Source of the DNA: JANYIP01 sp031394045
Lineage (GTDB): Bacteria; Actinomycetota; Actinomycetes; Prado026
NCBI GenBank assembly: GCA_031394045.1
Contig: JANMWN010000275.1
Location: forward strand, 1 to 19,818
Length of the DNA stretch: 19,818 bases
Reading direction: 5' to 3'
Shown: positions 7,718 through 14,100 of the stretch, one piece after another
Layout: the number at the start of each line of letters is the position of its first letter
Position numbering within the stretch: the stretch's first letter is position 1
Made by a program: the position numbers and the translations under genes
The notes under the pieces: model-generated
The model's database searches: none
Told to the model about the DNA's origin: nothing
The model's input: only the letters and a program-made list of their open reading frames with translations

Positions 7718-8650
7718 GTGACTGTCGCCCCCGAAGGCCGCCGCATGCTGCGGCTTGAGGTACGCAACGCCGCCGTGCCGGTCGAGAAGAAGCCGCCGTG
7801 GATCAGGACCCGGCTGCGGACCGGGCCGGAGTACACCGAGCTCAAGGCCCTGGTCAAGCGTGAAGGCCTGCACACGGTCTGCGAGGAGGCCGGTTGCCCC
7901 AACATCTACGAGTGCTGGGAAGACCGCGAGGCGACCTTCCTGATCGGCGGCGACCAGTGCACCCGTCGGTGCGACTTCTGCCAGATCGACACCGGCAAGC
8001 CGCAGCCGCTCGACCTCGACGAGCCGCGCCGCGTCGCGACCTCCGTGCAGGCGATGGGCCTGCGCTACGCGACCGTCACCGGTGTGGCACGGGACGACCT
8101 CGACGACGGCGGCGCCTGGCTCTACGCCGAGACCGTCCGGCAGATCCACGAGCTGAACCCTGGTACCGGTGTCGAGCTGCTGATCCCCGACTTCAACGCG
8201 GTGCCGGCCCTGCTGGAGCAGGTCTTCGCCGCTGCCCCCGAGGTGCTGGCCCACAACGTCGAGACCGTGCCGCGGATCTTCAAGCGGATCCGTCCCGGCT
8301 TCCGCTACGACCGCTCGCTCGACGTGATCCGGCAGGCCCGCGCCGCCGGGCTGGTCACCAAGTCCAACCTGATCCTGGGGATGGGCGAGGAGCCGGCGGA
8401 GGTCTCGCAGGCCCTCGCCGATCTGCACGCGGCAGGGTGCGAGCTGATCACCATCACGCAGTACCTGCGGCCGAGTCTCCGGCACCACCCGGTCGTACGC
8501 TGGGTCGAGCCCGCCGAGTTCGACGCGTTCGCCGCCGAGGCCACCGAGATCGGGTTCCTCGGCGTGATGAGCGGCCCCCTCGTACGTTCGTCGTACCGAG
8601 CAGGGCGGTTGTTCCAGCAGGCGACAGCGGCACGCGCCCAGGCGCTCTGA
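7718..8650 (+). CDS. lipA: Lipoyl synthase LipA (radical SAM)
   Basis: LipA inserts two sulfurs into protein-bound octanoyl groups, completing the lipoyl cofactor started by LipB. The 310-residue product has both iron-sulfur signatures. The auxiliary cluster ligands are Cys55, Cys60 and Cys66 in CEEAGCPNIYEC; the radical-SAM cluster ligands are Cys81, Cys85 and Cys88 in CTRRCDFC. The C-terminal RSSYRAG motif supplies the conserved serine ligand of the auxiliary cluster. GTG at 7718 is chosen for the normal N-terminal length and the -10 hexamer 6 nt upstream. The acyltransferase gene begins 3 nt after the stop and is probably cotranscribed. Confidence 0.97.
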   Translation: MTVAPEGRRMLRLEVRNAAVPVEKKPPWIRTRLRTGPEYTELKALVKREGLHTVCEEAGCPNIYECWEDREATFLIGGDQCTRRCDFCQIDTGKPQPLDLDEPRRVATSVQAMGLRYATVTGVARDDLDDGGAWLYAETVRQIHELNPGTGVELLIPDFNAVPALLEQVFAAAPEVLAHNVETVPRIFKRIRPGFRYDRSLDVIRQARAAGLVTKSNLILGMGEEPAEVSQALADLHAAGCELITITQYLRPSLRHHPVVRWVEPAEFDAFAAEATEIGFLGVMSGPLVRSSYRAGRLFQQATAARAQAL

Positions 8651-8653
8651 CCC

Positions 8654-9427
8654 ATGGCTGAGCTGCTCTACCCCGCCGTGATCGGCGTCGCCAGGGCCAC
8701 CTTCGTCGGTCTCGGGCTGAAGTTCACCATCACCGGCACCGAGCACGTCCCGGCCCATGGTGGCGCAGTGATGGCGATCAACCACACCGGCTACATGGAC
8801 TTCACCTTCGCCGGGCTCGGGGCGCACCCGGCCAAACGCCTGGTCCGCTTCATGGCCAAGGACGGCATCTGGAAGCACCCGGTCGCGGGCCCGCTGATGC
8901 GCGGCATGAAGCACATCCCGGTCGATCGCGACGCGGGCGCCGCCTCCTACAACGCGGCGGTCGACGCCTTGCGGGCCGGTGAGATCATCGGCGTCTTCCC
9001 CGAGGCAACGATGAGCCCGTCGCTCGAGCTGCTCCCGTTCAAGCAGGGCGCGACGCGGATGGCGATGGAGGCTGGCGTACCCATCCTGCCGACGATCCTG
9101 TGGGGCTCGCAGCGGGTGCTGTCCTACCACGCTCGCAAGCCGCTGCGGCAACGCAAGCTGCCCATCATGATCGTCATCGGCGATCCGTTCGTCGTCGCGC
9201 CGGACGAGGGTGTGGCGGCGGCGACCCGGCGGCTGCGCTCGGTGATGACGCAGATGCTGCACGCGGCGCAGGAGGCGTACCCGGACCGTCCCAAGGGCCC
9301 CGAGGACTCGTGGTGGTTGCCGACCCGGCTCGGTGGCACCGCCCCCACGCCCGAGGAGGGCCAGCAGCTCGCGAACGCCAGGCGCAAGCGTGGCACGGAG
9401 GGCAGAGCGGCGTCCGCTGTCGAGTAG
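8654..9427 (+). CDS. 1-acylglycerol-3-phosphate O-acyltransferase-like protein (PlsC/LPLAT family)
   Basis: The 257-residue product has the acyltransferase motifs: NHTGYMD (His44 and Asp49 of the HX4D motif), a GMKHIPVDRD substrate-binding block, and FPEATMSPS in place of the usual FPEGTRS. VPILPTILWGSQ is the fourth block. Members acylate lysophosphatidic acid or related lysolipids at the membrane. The start lies 3 nt after the lipA stop, so the gene is likely read from the lipA promoter. The acceptor lipid is inferred from family only. Confidence 0.87.
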   Translation: MAELLYPAVIGVARATFVGLGLKFTITGTEHVPAHGGAVMAINHTGYMDFTFAGLGAHPAKRLVRFMAKDGIWKHPVAGPLMRGMKHIPVDRDAGAASYNAAVDALRAGEIIGVFPEATMSPSLELLPFKQGATRMAMEAGVPILPTILWGSQRVLSYHARKPLRQRKLPIMIVIGDPFVVAPDEGVAAATRRLRSVMTQMLHAAQEAYPDRPKGPEDSWWLPTRLGGTAPTPEEGQQLANARRKRGTEGRAASAVE

Positions 9428-9459
9428 CCCTCGATGCGAGGTCGCGGGCCCACTCCCCC

Positions 9460-9465
9460 TAGGCT
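9460..9465 (+). promoter_or_regulatory. -10 element TAGGCT for the DUF4191 gene
   Basis: TAGGCT ends 7 nt before the ATG at 9473 and gives the downstream gene its own leaderless promoter, although it lies only 45 nt after plsC. Confidence 0.45.
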
Positions 9466-9472
9466 TGCCCAC

Positions 9473-10168
9473 ATGGCCGCCAGGAAGAAACGAACCAAGA
9501 AGGAAGGACCTGGGCGCATCGCCCAGATCCGGTCCGCCTACACGATGACCCGCAAGGGTGACCCGCGGATCGGCTGGATCCTGCTGGGACTGTTCCTCGC
9601 CGTCATGGTCGTCTTCGTCGGCGTCGGGCTGCTGCTCGGGCACGCCGTGCTGCTCGGGATCCTCGGCCTCTCGGTGGCCTTCCTGGTCGTGACCTTCGTG
9701 TTCGGCCGGCGCGCCGAGAAGTCGGCGTACAAGCAGGTCGAGGGCCAGGCCGGAGCCGCACTGTCTGCCCTGTCGACCCTGCGCAAGGGCTTCACGGTCA
9801 CCAAGGAGCCGATCGCGTTCAACCGCAACCAGGATCTGGTGATCCGGGTGGTCGGCAAGTGCGGCGTCGTGCTCGTCGGCGAGGGTGCACCCTCCCGTGT
9901 CCAGCACATGCTCGTGGCCGAGAAGAAGCGCTACCAGCGGGTGCTCGGCGACATCCCCGTCCATGACCTGCAGGCCGGCAACGCCGAGGGCCAGGTCCCG
10001 CTGCGCAAGCTCACGAGCACCATCATGAAGCTCCCACGTACGCTGACCGGCCCGCAGATGACCGAGCTCGACCACCGGCTCAAGGCGCTCGCGGTCACCC
10101 AGGGCACGCTCCCGATCCCCAAGGGTCCGCTCCCCAAAGGCGTCAAGATGCCCAAGGGTGCTGGCTGA
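9473..10168 (+). CDS. DUF4191 family membrane protein
   Basis: The 231-residue product has a very basic N-terminus (MAARKKRTKK), two transmembrane helices (about 33-56 and 58-79), and a basic cytoplasmic domain ending in a Lys/Pro/Gly-rich tail (PKGPLPKGVKMPKG). This layout and its position between lipA and glnA match the DUF4191 family of actinobacteria (Rv2219 in M. tuberculosis). Its function is unknown. ATG at 9473 is preferred over an upstream in-frame ATG at 9434 because of the -10 hexamer 7 nt before it and the better N-terminus. It converges on the RDD gene. Confidence 0.85.
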   Translation: MAARKKRTKKEGPGRIAQIRSAYTMTRKGDPRIGWILLGLFLAVMVVFVGVGLLLGHAVLLGILGLSVAFLVVTFVFGRRAEKSAYKQVEGQAGAALSALSTLRKGFTVTKEPIAFNRNQDLVIRVVGKCGVVLVGEGAPSRVQHMLVAEKKRYQRVLGDIPVHDLQAGNAEGQVPLRKLTSTIMKLPRTLTGPQMTELDHRLKALAVTQGTLPIPKGPLPKGVKMPKGAG

Positions 10169-10204
10169 GCCGATCGCTCGGCCGGCGCAGGTGGCACAGC
10201 TCGC

Positions 10205-10615
10205 TCAGGTGTTGACGACGGCGGTGAGGACCGCCCGGTCGTGCAGGCCCCGGCCGTCGCGGTCCCAGATCAGCGGGGGCACCGCCAGGCAGATCAGAAC
10301 CGTACGTGCCGCGGCCCGGAACGCACCGACCCGGCCACGGTCGAGCGCGACCACGCGAATCCCCGCCAGCCGCTGACCGAAGCTGGCGCCCGCGAGCCAG
10401 GTGAGCCCGAAGACCTCCAGGGCGAAGACCGCGAGCACCACGAGCGAGAAGTCCGGGGTGCCGTACCGGAGGTGACCGCGCACGATCGCCAGCGTGACCA
10501 GGTTGGCCGCGACCCAGTCGATGGCCAGCGCGCCGAGGCGGCGGCCGAACGACGCGAGGGACCCTGGGCCGGTCTCGGGCAGCTGCAGCCGCTCGCCGCG
10601 GTACCCGGTCGTCAC
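10205..10615 (-). CDS. RDD family membrane protein
   Basis: The 136-residue product has the RDD-domain pattern: FGRRLGALAIDW (24-35) holding the Arg and first Asp, then a second helix, GASFGQRLAGIRVV, a third helix (RTVLICLAVPPLIW), and a final HDRAV segment with the last Asp. RDD proteins are small three- or four-helix membrane proteins, some linked to ion transport; the role here is unknown. Its place next to glnA and DUF4191 is conserved (Rv2219A). The start is GTG at 10615, with a -10 hexamer 7 nt upstream. Confidence 0.85.
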   Translation of the reverse strand: MTTGYRGERLQLPETGPGSLASFGRRLGALAIDWVAANLVTLAIVRGHLRYGTPDFSLVVLAVFALEVFGLTWLAGASFGQRLAGIRVVALDRGRVGAFRAAARTVLICLAVPPLIWDRDGRGLHDRAVLTAVVNT

Positions 10616-10622
10616 AGTCAGC

Positions 10623-10628
10623 AGGCTA
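10623..10628 (-). promoter_or_regulatory. -10 element TAGCCT for the RDD gene
   Basis: TAGCCT on the minus strand is followed by 7 nt and the GTG start at 10615. It lies 50 nt from the GlnR box on the glnA side, so GlnR could also influence this promoter. Confidence 0.4.
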
Positions 10629-10677
10629 CCGAGGCGCAGCGTGGGGAACCGGAGCGGTACGGTCGGCGCTTGCGTGC

Positions 10678-10715
10678 GTAACGCCCGCGAAACATTCGAG
10701 ATACTGCCGGGAAAC
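10678..10715 (+). promoter_or_regulatory. GlnR box upstream of glnA
   Basis: The sequence reads GTAAC-n6-GAAAC-n6-GATAC-n6-GAAAC with all three spacers exactly 6 bp. This is the two-dimer GlnR site known from streptomycetes and mycobacteria (gTnAC-n6-GaAAC, repeated); only the third unit deviates, GATAC for GTNAC. It ends 77 nt before the glnA start. Nitrogen-limitation control of glnA by the OmpR-type regulator GlnR is inferred. Confidence 0.82.
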
Positions 10716-10725
10716 GCCGCGGACC

Positions 10726-10731
10726 TAACGT
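10726..10731 (+). promoter_or_regulatory. Candidate -10 element TAACGT for glnA
   Basis: TAACGT lies 11 nt downstream of the GlnR box and would give a 5' leader of about 50 nt. The GlnR site would then cover the -35 region and upstream DNA. Other TAG-type hexamers at 10738-10752 are alternatives. Confidence 0.3.
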
Positions 10732-10791
10732 CGCTCCTAGTCGTTGCTAGCTCATGGACCGGGCAGACGGTGCCGCGCCGAAGGAGGATCG

Positions 10792-12216
10792 ATGTTCTCG
10801 AACGCCGATGAGGTTCTGAAGTTCATCAAGGACGAGGGCGTCAAGTTCGTCGACGTCCGCTTCTGCGACCTGCCCGGCGTGATGCAGCACTTCAACGTGC
10901 CCGCACAGTCGGTCGGTGCGGACTTCTTCACGGAGGGCCAGATGTTCGACGGGTCGTCGATCACCGGCTTCCAGGCGATCAACGAGTCGGACATGAAGCT
11001 GCTGCCCGACCTCGACACGTCCTACATCGACCCCTTCCGCGCCGAGAAGACGCTCAACATCAACATGAGCATCGTCGACCCGTACACCGGCGAGCCGTAC
11101 AGCCGCGACCCGCGTCAGGTCGCAGCAAAGGCCGAGGCCTACCTCAAGTCGACCGGGGTCGCGGACACCGCGTTCTTCGCGCCGGAGGCCGAGTTCTACA
11201 TCTTCGACGATGTGCGGTTCGAGACCAAGCAGAACGCCGGCTACTACTACATCGACTCCATCGAGGGCGCGTGGAACACCGGCCGGGTCGAGGAAGGTGG
11301 CAACCGCGGGCACAAGACCCCGTACAAGGGCGGCTACTTCCCCGTACCCCCGGTCGACCACTACGCGGACCTGCGCGACCAGATGAGCATCGAGCTCGAC
11401 AAGCTCGGCCTCCAGGTCGAGCGCGCCCACCACGAGGTCGGCACCGCCGGTCAGGCCGAGATCAACTACCGCTTCGACACCCTGCTGAAGTCGGCGGACA
11501 AGGTCATGCTCTTCAAGTACGTGATCAAGAACGTCGCGTGGGCGGCCGGCAAGACCGTGACCTTCATGCCGAAGCCGCTGTTCGGTGACAACGGCTCGGG
11601 CATGCACTGCCACCAGTCGCTGTGGAGCGACGGGACCCCGCTGTTCTACGACGAGCTCGGCTACGGCGGCCTGTCCGACCTGGCCCGCTGGTACGTCGGC
11701 GGCCTGCTACACCACGCGCCCTCGCTGCTGGCGTTCACCAACCCGACCGTCAACTCCTACCACCGGCTCGTGCCCGGGTACGAGGCACCCGTCAACCTGG
11801 TCTATTCCGCCCGGAACCGCTCGGCCTGCATCCGGATCCCGGTCACCGGCTCGAACCCGAAGGCCAAGCGGATCGAGTTCCGGGTGCCTGACCCGTCGAG
11901 CAACCCGTACCTCGCGTTCTCGGCGATGCTGATGGCGGGCCTCGACGGCATCAAGAACAAGATCGAGCCGCCCGCGCCGGTCGACAAGGACCTGTACGAG
12001 CTGCCCCCGGACGAGGCCGCGAACATCGCCCAGGTGCCCGGCTCGCTCGGCGAGGTCCTCGACAACCTCGAGGCCGACCACGGCTACCTGACCGAGGGCG
12101 GCGTCTTCACCCCCGACCTCATCGAGACCTGGCTGGACATCAAGCGCACCAAGGAGATCGACCCGATCCGGCTGCGCCCGCACCCGCACGAGTTCGAGCT
12201 CTACTACAACATCTAG
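10792..12216 (+). CDS. glnA: Type I glutamine synthetase GlnA
   Basis: The enzyme makes glutamine from glutamate, ammonia and ATP as a dodecamer in the cytoplasm. The 474-residue length is typical of the adenylylated GSI-beta type. Visible landmarks are FDGSSI in the N-terminal domain, PEAEFYIFD (metal ligands), GQAEINYRFDTL, GSGMHCHQSLW, NSYHRLVPGYEAP, RNRSACIRIP and the adenylylation loop DKDLYELPP with Tyr402. It is closest to actinobacterial GlnA1. The start is fixed by a strong AAGGAGGA at 10781-10788, the clearest Shine-Dalgarno in the window. Control by GlnR (upstream box) and by adenylylation is expected. The last 9 codons (HEFELYYNI) and stop lie in the left copy of the attachment repeat, and no terminator follows directly; the likely original terminator is at 14101-14139. 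Confidence 0.98.
   Translation: MFSNADEVLKFIKDEGVKFVDVRFCDLPGVMQHFNVPAQSVGADFFTEGQMFDGSSITGFQAINESDMKLLPDLDTSYIDPFRAEKTLNINMSIVDPYTGEPYSRDPRQVAAKAEAYLKSTGVADTAFFAPEAEFYIFDDVRFETKQNAGYYYIDSIEGAWNTGRVEEGGNRGHKTPYKGGYFPVPPVDHYADLRDQMSIELDKLGLQVERAHHEVGTAGQAEINYRFDTLLKSADKVMLFKYVIKNVAWAAGKTVTFMPKPLFGDNGSGMHCHQSLWSDGTPLFYDELGYGGLSDLARWYVGGLLHHAPSLLAFTNPTVNSYHRLVPGYEAPVNLVYSARNRSACIRIPVTGSNPKAKRIEFRVPDPSSNPYLAFSAMLMAGLDGIKNKIEPPAPVDKDLYELPPDEAANIAQVPGSLGEVLDNLEADHGYLTEGGVFTPDLIETWLDIKRTKEIDPIRLRPHPHEFELYYNI
12188..12214 (+). repeat. attL: left copy of glnA-3'-end direct repeat
   Basis: These 27 bp end in the glnA stop region and match 14059-14085 at 25 of 27 positions; both differences are C/T. 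In this copy they encode the last residues of GlnA and keep the gene intact. This is the normal outcome when an integrase targets a gene's 3' end and supplies a replacement. Confidence 0.8.
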
Positions 12217-12246
12217 GACCCGGACCCGCTCTGACCTGCGCAAACG

Positions 12247-12528
12247 TCAGGCGATCACCTCCTCAGTCCGCATAGAGTCCGCACGACGAGCCAGGGCCGC
12301 ATCCACAGCGGTCCTGGTTCTGTCGTCCGAGTCGGGGAACAGGTGGCCGTAGACGTCGAGCGTGGTCTTGGCTGACCTGTGCCGTAAGCGCGCCTGCACG
12401 ACCTTCACGTCCGCGCCGGACGAGATCAACAGGGACGCGTAGTAGTGCCGCAGGTCGTGGTAGCGGAACTCTGCCGGCAGGTCCTTGACCTTGCCCTTGG
12501 CTGCCCGGAAGGCTCGCTCGAGCCCCCA
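12247..12528 (-). pseudogene. Tyrosine integrase, C-terminal remnant
   Basis: About 94 codons match the end of actinobacterial phage/ICE tyrosine recombinases. They include YHDLRHYYAS (box II His and Arg), LRHRSAKTTLDVYGH with the later His, and the nucleophilic Tyr followed by HLFPDSDD. Recognisable similarity begins about WGLERAFRAA, near 12528. The open frame runs on to 12708, but that part is low-complexity and looks like unrelated DNA. The N-terminal arm-binding and core-binding domains and the box I Arg are absent, so the enzyme is inactive. It is transcribed toward the left attachment repeat, 31 nt away from the glnA stop. Confidence 0.85.
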
Positions 12529-12613
12529 CGGAGCGAAGAGGCCACAAACAGACTTCGGCGGGGTTCCCTGGCGGAGGCGGCCCCGAGGGAGTCTCTGGCG
12601 CACATCTCCGCAC

Positions 12614-12808
12614 ATGGTGCTGGCGCCAGCGTTACTGACCTTGATCGGCGTGGTTCTGGTCGAGGACGGCGTCGCGGGCTCCATGGCCTGGCCGAGGCGC
12701 GTGCTCACGCTGACCGGTGGCCTTCTGCTGACTGCCGCGACGGTCGCCTACTGGGTTGTGGCATGGCTGTACGTCGAACGTCCACACGACAAGACTCTCG
12801 ACAGCTGA
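12614..12808 (+). CDS. Small two-helix membrane protein, hypothetical
   Basis: From ATG 12614 the frame gives 64 residues with two hydrophobic stretches (LAPALLTLIGVVLV and VLTLTGGLLLTAATVAYWVVAWLYV) and a charged tail. It is not recognised. No Shine-Dalgarno or -10 element precedes the ATG, and the frame is open back to 12485 across the integrase remnant. It may be the surviving C-terminal end of a larger membrane gene that was joined to the broken integrase. It lies inside the element. Confidence 0.4.
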   Translation: MVLAPALLTLIGVVLVEDGVAGSMAWPRRVLTLTGGLLLTAATVAYWVVAWLYVERPHDKTLDS

Positions 12809-12866
12809 CGGGCTTCACCGCGTCGCCCCGAAGTGCCTGATGGAGCGCCGTCGAGATCCCAGACAG

Positions 12867-12911
12867 CACGGACCCCCGCCACAACGGGGGATGCGTAGGC
12901 GGGGGTCCGTG
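12867..12911 (-). terminator. Hairpin terminator, copy 1 of a repeated pair
   Basis: Perfect 14-bp arms CACGGACCCCCGCC and GGCGGGGGTCCGTG flank a 17-nt loop. The loop holds CGGGGG, which can pair instead with the CCCCCG of the left arm, so two folds compete. It lies 33 nt past the stop of the minus-strand lipoprotein gene. A near copy is at 13577-13622. Confidence 0.65.
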
Positions 12912-12943
12912 GGTCGGAGGCTAGAGCACCGCTACGGCCGCTG

Positions 12944-13330
12944 TCAGGGGATCGGGGGCCAGCCGGGCGGACACACGGTGGTGTGCATCGCCTTACGCCA
13001 AGCCACGGTGCAGCCCACCGTCTTGGTCCAGTATTTCGCGGGCGGGTTGCACGGTTTCCCGATGTAGCAGACGAAGTGGGTCGGCTTTGGTGTTACCTGT
13101 ACAGGCGTGTGGTAGATCTTCGTAGCGAGCACCTTGACGGCTGGCTTCGGCTCCTTCGGCTTGACCACGGGCTTCGGCTTCGGCGTAGGCGCGGGGGGCA
13201 CGACCGGAGCAACGGGAGTCGGCGCCACGACGACCGGCGCAGAGCTCGGGGCTGCGGGCTTGGCTGTCACGGCTGGGCCGGTGCAGGCCGCGAGCAGTGC
13301 GGCTGCTACGAGAAGACCAAGGCGGTTCAC
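12944..13330 (-). CDS. Secreted lipoprotein with Pro/Lys-rich linker and four-cysteine C-terminal domain
   Basis: The 128-residue product starts at GTG 13330 with a GGGGGAG just upstream. The N-terminus is a lipoprotein signal (NRLGLLVAAALLAAC) with a canonical LAAC lipobox. A ~55-residue linker rich in Pro, Ala, Val and KP pairs follows. It leads to a ~45-residue C-terminal part with four cysteines (HFVCYIGKPC, VGC, TVC) and several Trp, suggesting two disulfides outside the membrane. No family is recognised. It is cargo of the glnA-integrated element, and its own hairpin terminator follows. The linker could span the peptidoglycan. An in-frame start at 13357 exists but adds a charged stretch before the signal. 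Confidence 0.65.
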   Translation of the reverse strand: MNRLGLLVAAALLAACTGPAVTAKPAAPSSAPVVVAPTPVAPVVPPAPTPKPKPVVKPKEPKPAVKVLATKIYHTPVQVTPKPTHFVCYIGKPCNPPAKYWTKTVGCTVAWRKAMHTTVCPPGWPPIP

Positions 13331-13576
13331 GGCTCCCCCTCTGCGAACCCGCGTCAACAGTGGGCGGCTAAATCATCGTGGGCGACGGCGAGCGAGCGCG
13401 CGTCGTTTCGGCTTGCCGTGACCCGAGAGGCTCTGCACGAATCGCTGATCGTGACCGTCCGCACACGCGCCGGTGACAAAGAGGTGCAGCCCAGGCTGGA
13501 ACATTGAGAATGCCGAACCCGCAGCCGGCTAGCTGGGAGATTCGGCCCGATGGCTCGACACCACGGTTCGAGCCAG
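13331..13576. other. Intergenic DNA inside the element, no gene recognised
   Basis: No open frame here looks coding. Two structures are visible. A bulged stem pairs GCCGAA (13512-13517) with TTCGGC (13541-13546), with inner CCC/GGG and AGC/GCT pairings. A second stem pairs GGCTCGA (13552-13558) with TCGAGCC (13568-13574), directly before the second terminator copy. The region next to 13330 should hold the lipoprotein promoter, but no clear -10/-35 pair is seen. Confidence 0.4.
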
Positions 13577-13622
13577 CACGAACCCCCGCCACGACGGGGG
13601 ATGCGTAGGCGGGGGTTTCGTG
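13577..13622 (-). terminator. Hairpin terminator, copy 2 of a repeated pair
   Basis: The arms CACGAACCCCCGCC and GGCGGGGGTTTCGTG pair with one bulge around the loop ACGACGGGGGATGCGTA. The loop differs from copy 1 at a single base. Similarity to copy 1 spans 13574-13627. It begins 11 nt past the stop of the frameshifted minus-strand gene. Confidence 0.62.
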
Positions 13623-13632
13623 GGTCGAGAGG

Positions 13633-13913
13633 CTACTCGGCTGCGTCCGCCGCCTCGGTAAGCAAGGCAGCCCGCTCGCGTGCCTGCGCCGGCGTGAGGC
13701 GTGCCTCGTCGGCTACCACCAGGACATCGCCGACGACGATGCCCCGCTGGTCATCACGTCGCGGCGGTAGAGCCACACGTCCACGATCGACCCGGACGCC
13801 TGCGCGTTGATCTGGCCGATCTCCCGCTCGTACAAGATCGCCGCATCGTCGACCTCTCCCGTGCCGTCGTGCCAGGCGGGTCGTGCGGGTAGCGGAGCTG
13901 TGGTGCTGGTCAT
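13633..13913 (-). pseudogene. Small integrase-associated hypothetical protein, frameshifted
   Basis: The start is ATG 13913 behind a good AGGAG. The first frame gives MTSTTAPLPARPAWHDGTGE through VDVWLYRRD and then ends in an unrelated tail, stopping at 13713. The neighbouring frame continues the expected protein, RDDQRGIVVGDVLVVADE and then LTPAQARERAALLTEAADAAE, stopping at 13633. The shift lies within about 13752-13768 and is explained by loss of one base. The joined ~93-residue product, with its LTPAQAR...EAADAAE end, resembles small conserved proteins found near actinobacterial integrases. Function is unknown. A sequencing error cannot be excluded. Confidence 0.62.
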
Positions 13914-13939
13914 GTTCACTCCTGAATGATCTTGTGCCG

Positions 13940-13961
13940 GTCCGCAGGACGTCCGCAGGAC
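13940..13961. promoter_or_regulatory. Two adjacent identical palindromes GTCCGCAGGAC
   Basis: GTCCGCAGGAC occurs at 13940-13950 and again at 13951-13961 with no gap. Each is an inverted repeat (GTCC/GGAC) around GCA, spaced 11 bp, or one helical turn. They lie 27-48 nt upstream of the frameshifted gene's start and about 100 bp from the right attachment repeat. They could be an operator or recombination-protein sites. Confidence 0.5.
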
Positions 13962-14058
13962 GTTCACAAACGGCCAACACTTACCAATGGTGTCCAACGG
14001 TAAAACCGCAGGTCAGGAGCGTGACTGTCGGTCCGCGAGCGTAGGCTCGGCTCCGTTG

Positions 14059-14085
14059 ACGAGTTTGAGCTCTACCACAACATCT
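14059..14085 (+). repeat. attR: right copy of glnA-3'-end direct repeat
   Basis: This copy matches 12188-12214 at 25 of 27 bp and reads DEFELYHNI followed by TGA in the GlnA frame, but no other glnA sequence precedes it. It is probably the displaced original chromosomal end of glnA. Confidence 0.8.
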
Positions 14086-14100
14086 GAGCCAGGCAGCGTC

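Larger units (their letters stand above)
12188..14085. mobile_element. Decayed integrative element in the 3' end of glnA
   Basis: The stretch is bounded by imperfect 27-bp direct repeats of the glnA 3' end. Next to the left repeat lies the C-terminal remnant of a tyrosine integrase reading toward it, the usual position of int beside att. The cargo is a small membrane ORF, a lipoprotein gene and a frameshifted small gene of a type seen beside actinobacterial integrases. With the integrase N-terminus gone the element cannot excise by itself. The probable original glnA terminator lies just beyond the right repeat. About 1.87 kb separates the two repeat starts. No replication, transfer or phage structural genes are present. 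Confidence 0.8.

Noticed and set aside
7595..10075. 826-codon minus-strand open frame
   Set aside because: It runs antisense through lipA, the acyltransferase and DUF4191, all of which have family motifs. Its translation is low-complexity His/Arg/Gly-rich shadow sequence.
10169..10182. Small hairpin GCCGA-TCGC-TCGGC between DUF4191 and RDD
   Set aside because: A 5-bp stem without a U-tract is too weak to call a terminator in GC-rich DNA.
12528..12708. N-terminal extension of the integrase remnant
   Set aside because: Residues upstream of WGLERAF do not resemble a recombinase core-binding domain and overlap the unrelated membrane ORF.
12983..13507. Plus-strand open frame opposite the lipoprotein gene
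   Set aside because: It is Arg/Gly-rich with no motif and opposes a gene with signal peptide, lipobox, ribosome binding site and terminator.
13490..13575. tRNA-like stretch with GGTTCGAGCC
   Set aside because: The T-arm does not close and no acceptor or anticodon stem can be formed. The bases are better explained by two small hairpins.
13752..13768. Programmed ribosomal frameshift in the small element gene
   Set aside because: No slippery heptamer or clear downstream pseudoknot is seen; simple base loss is more economical.
12188..14085. Prophage or conjugative element
   Set aside because: No capsid, replication, relaxase or FtsK-like gene is present. Only a small remnant with a broken integrase can be supported.
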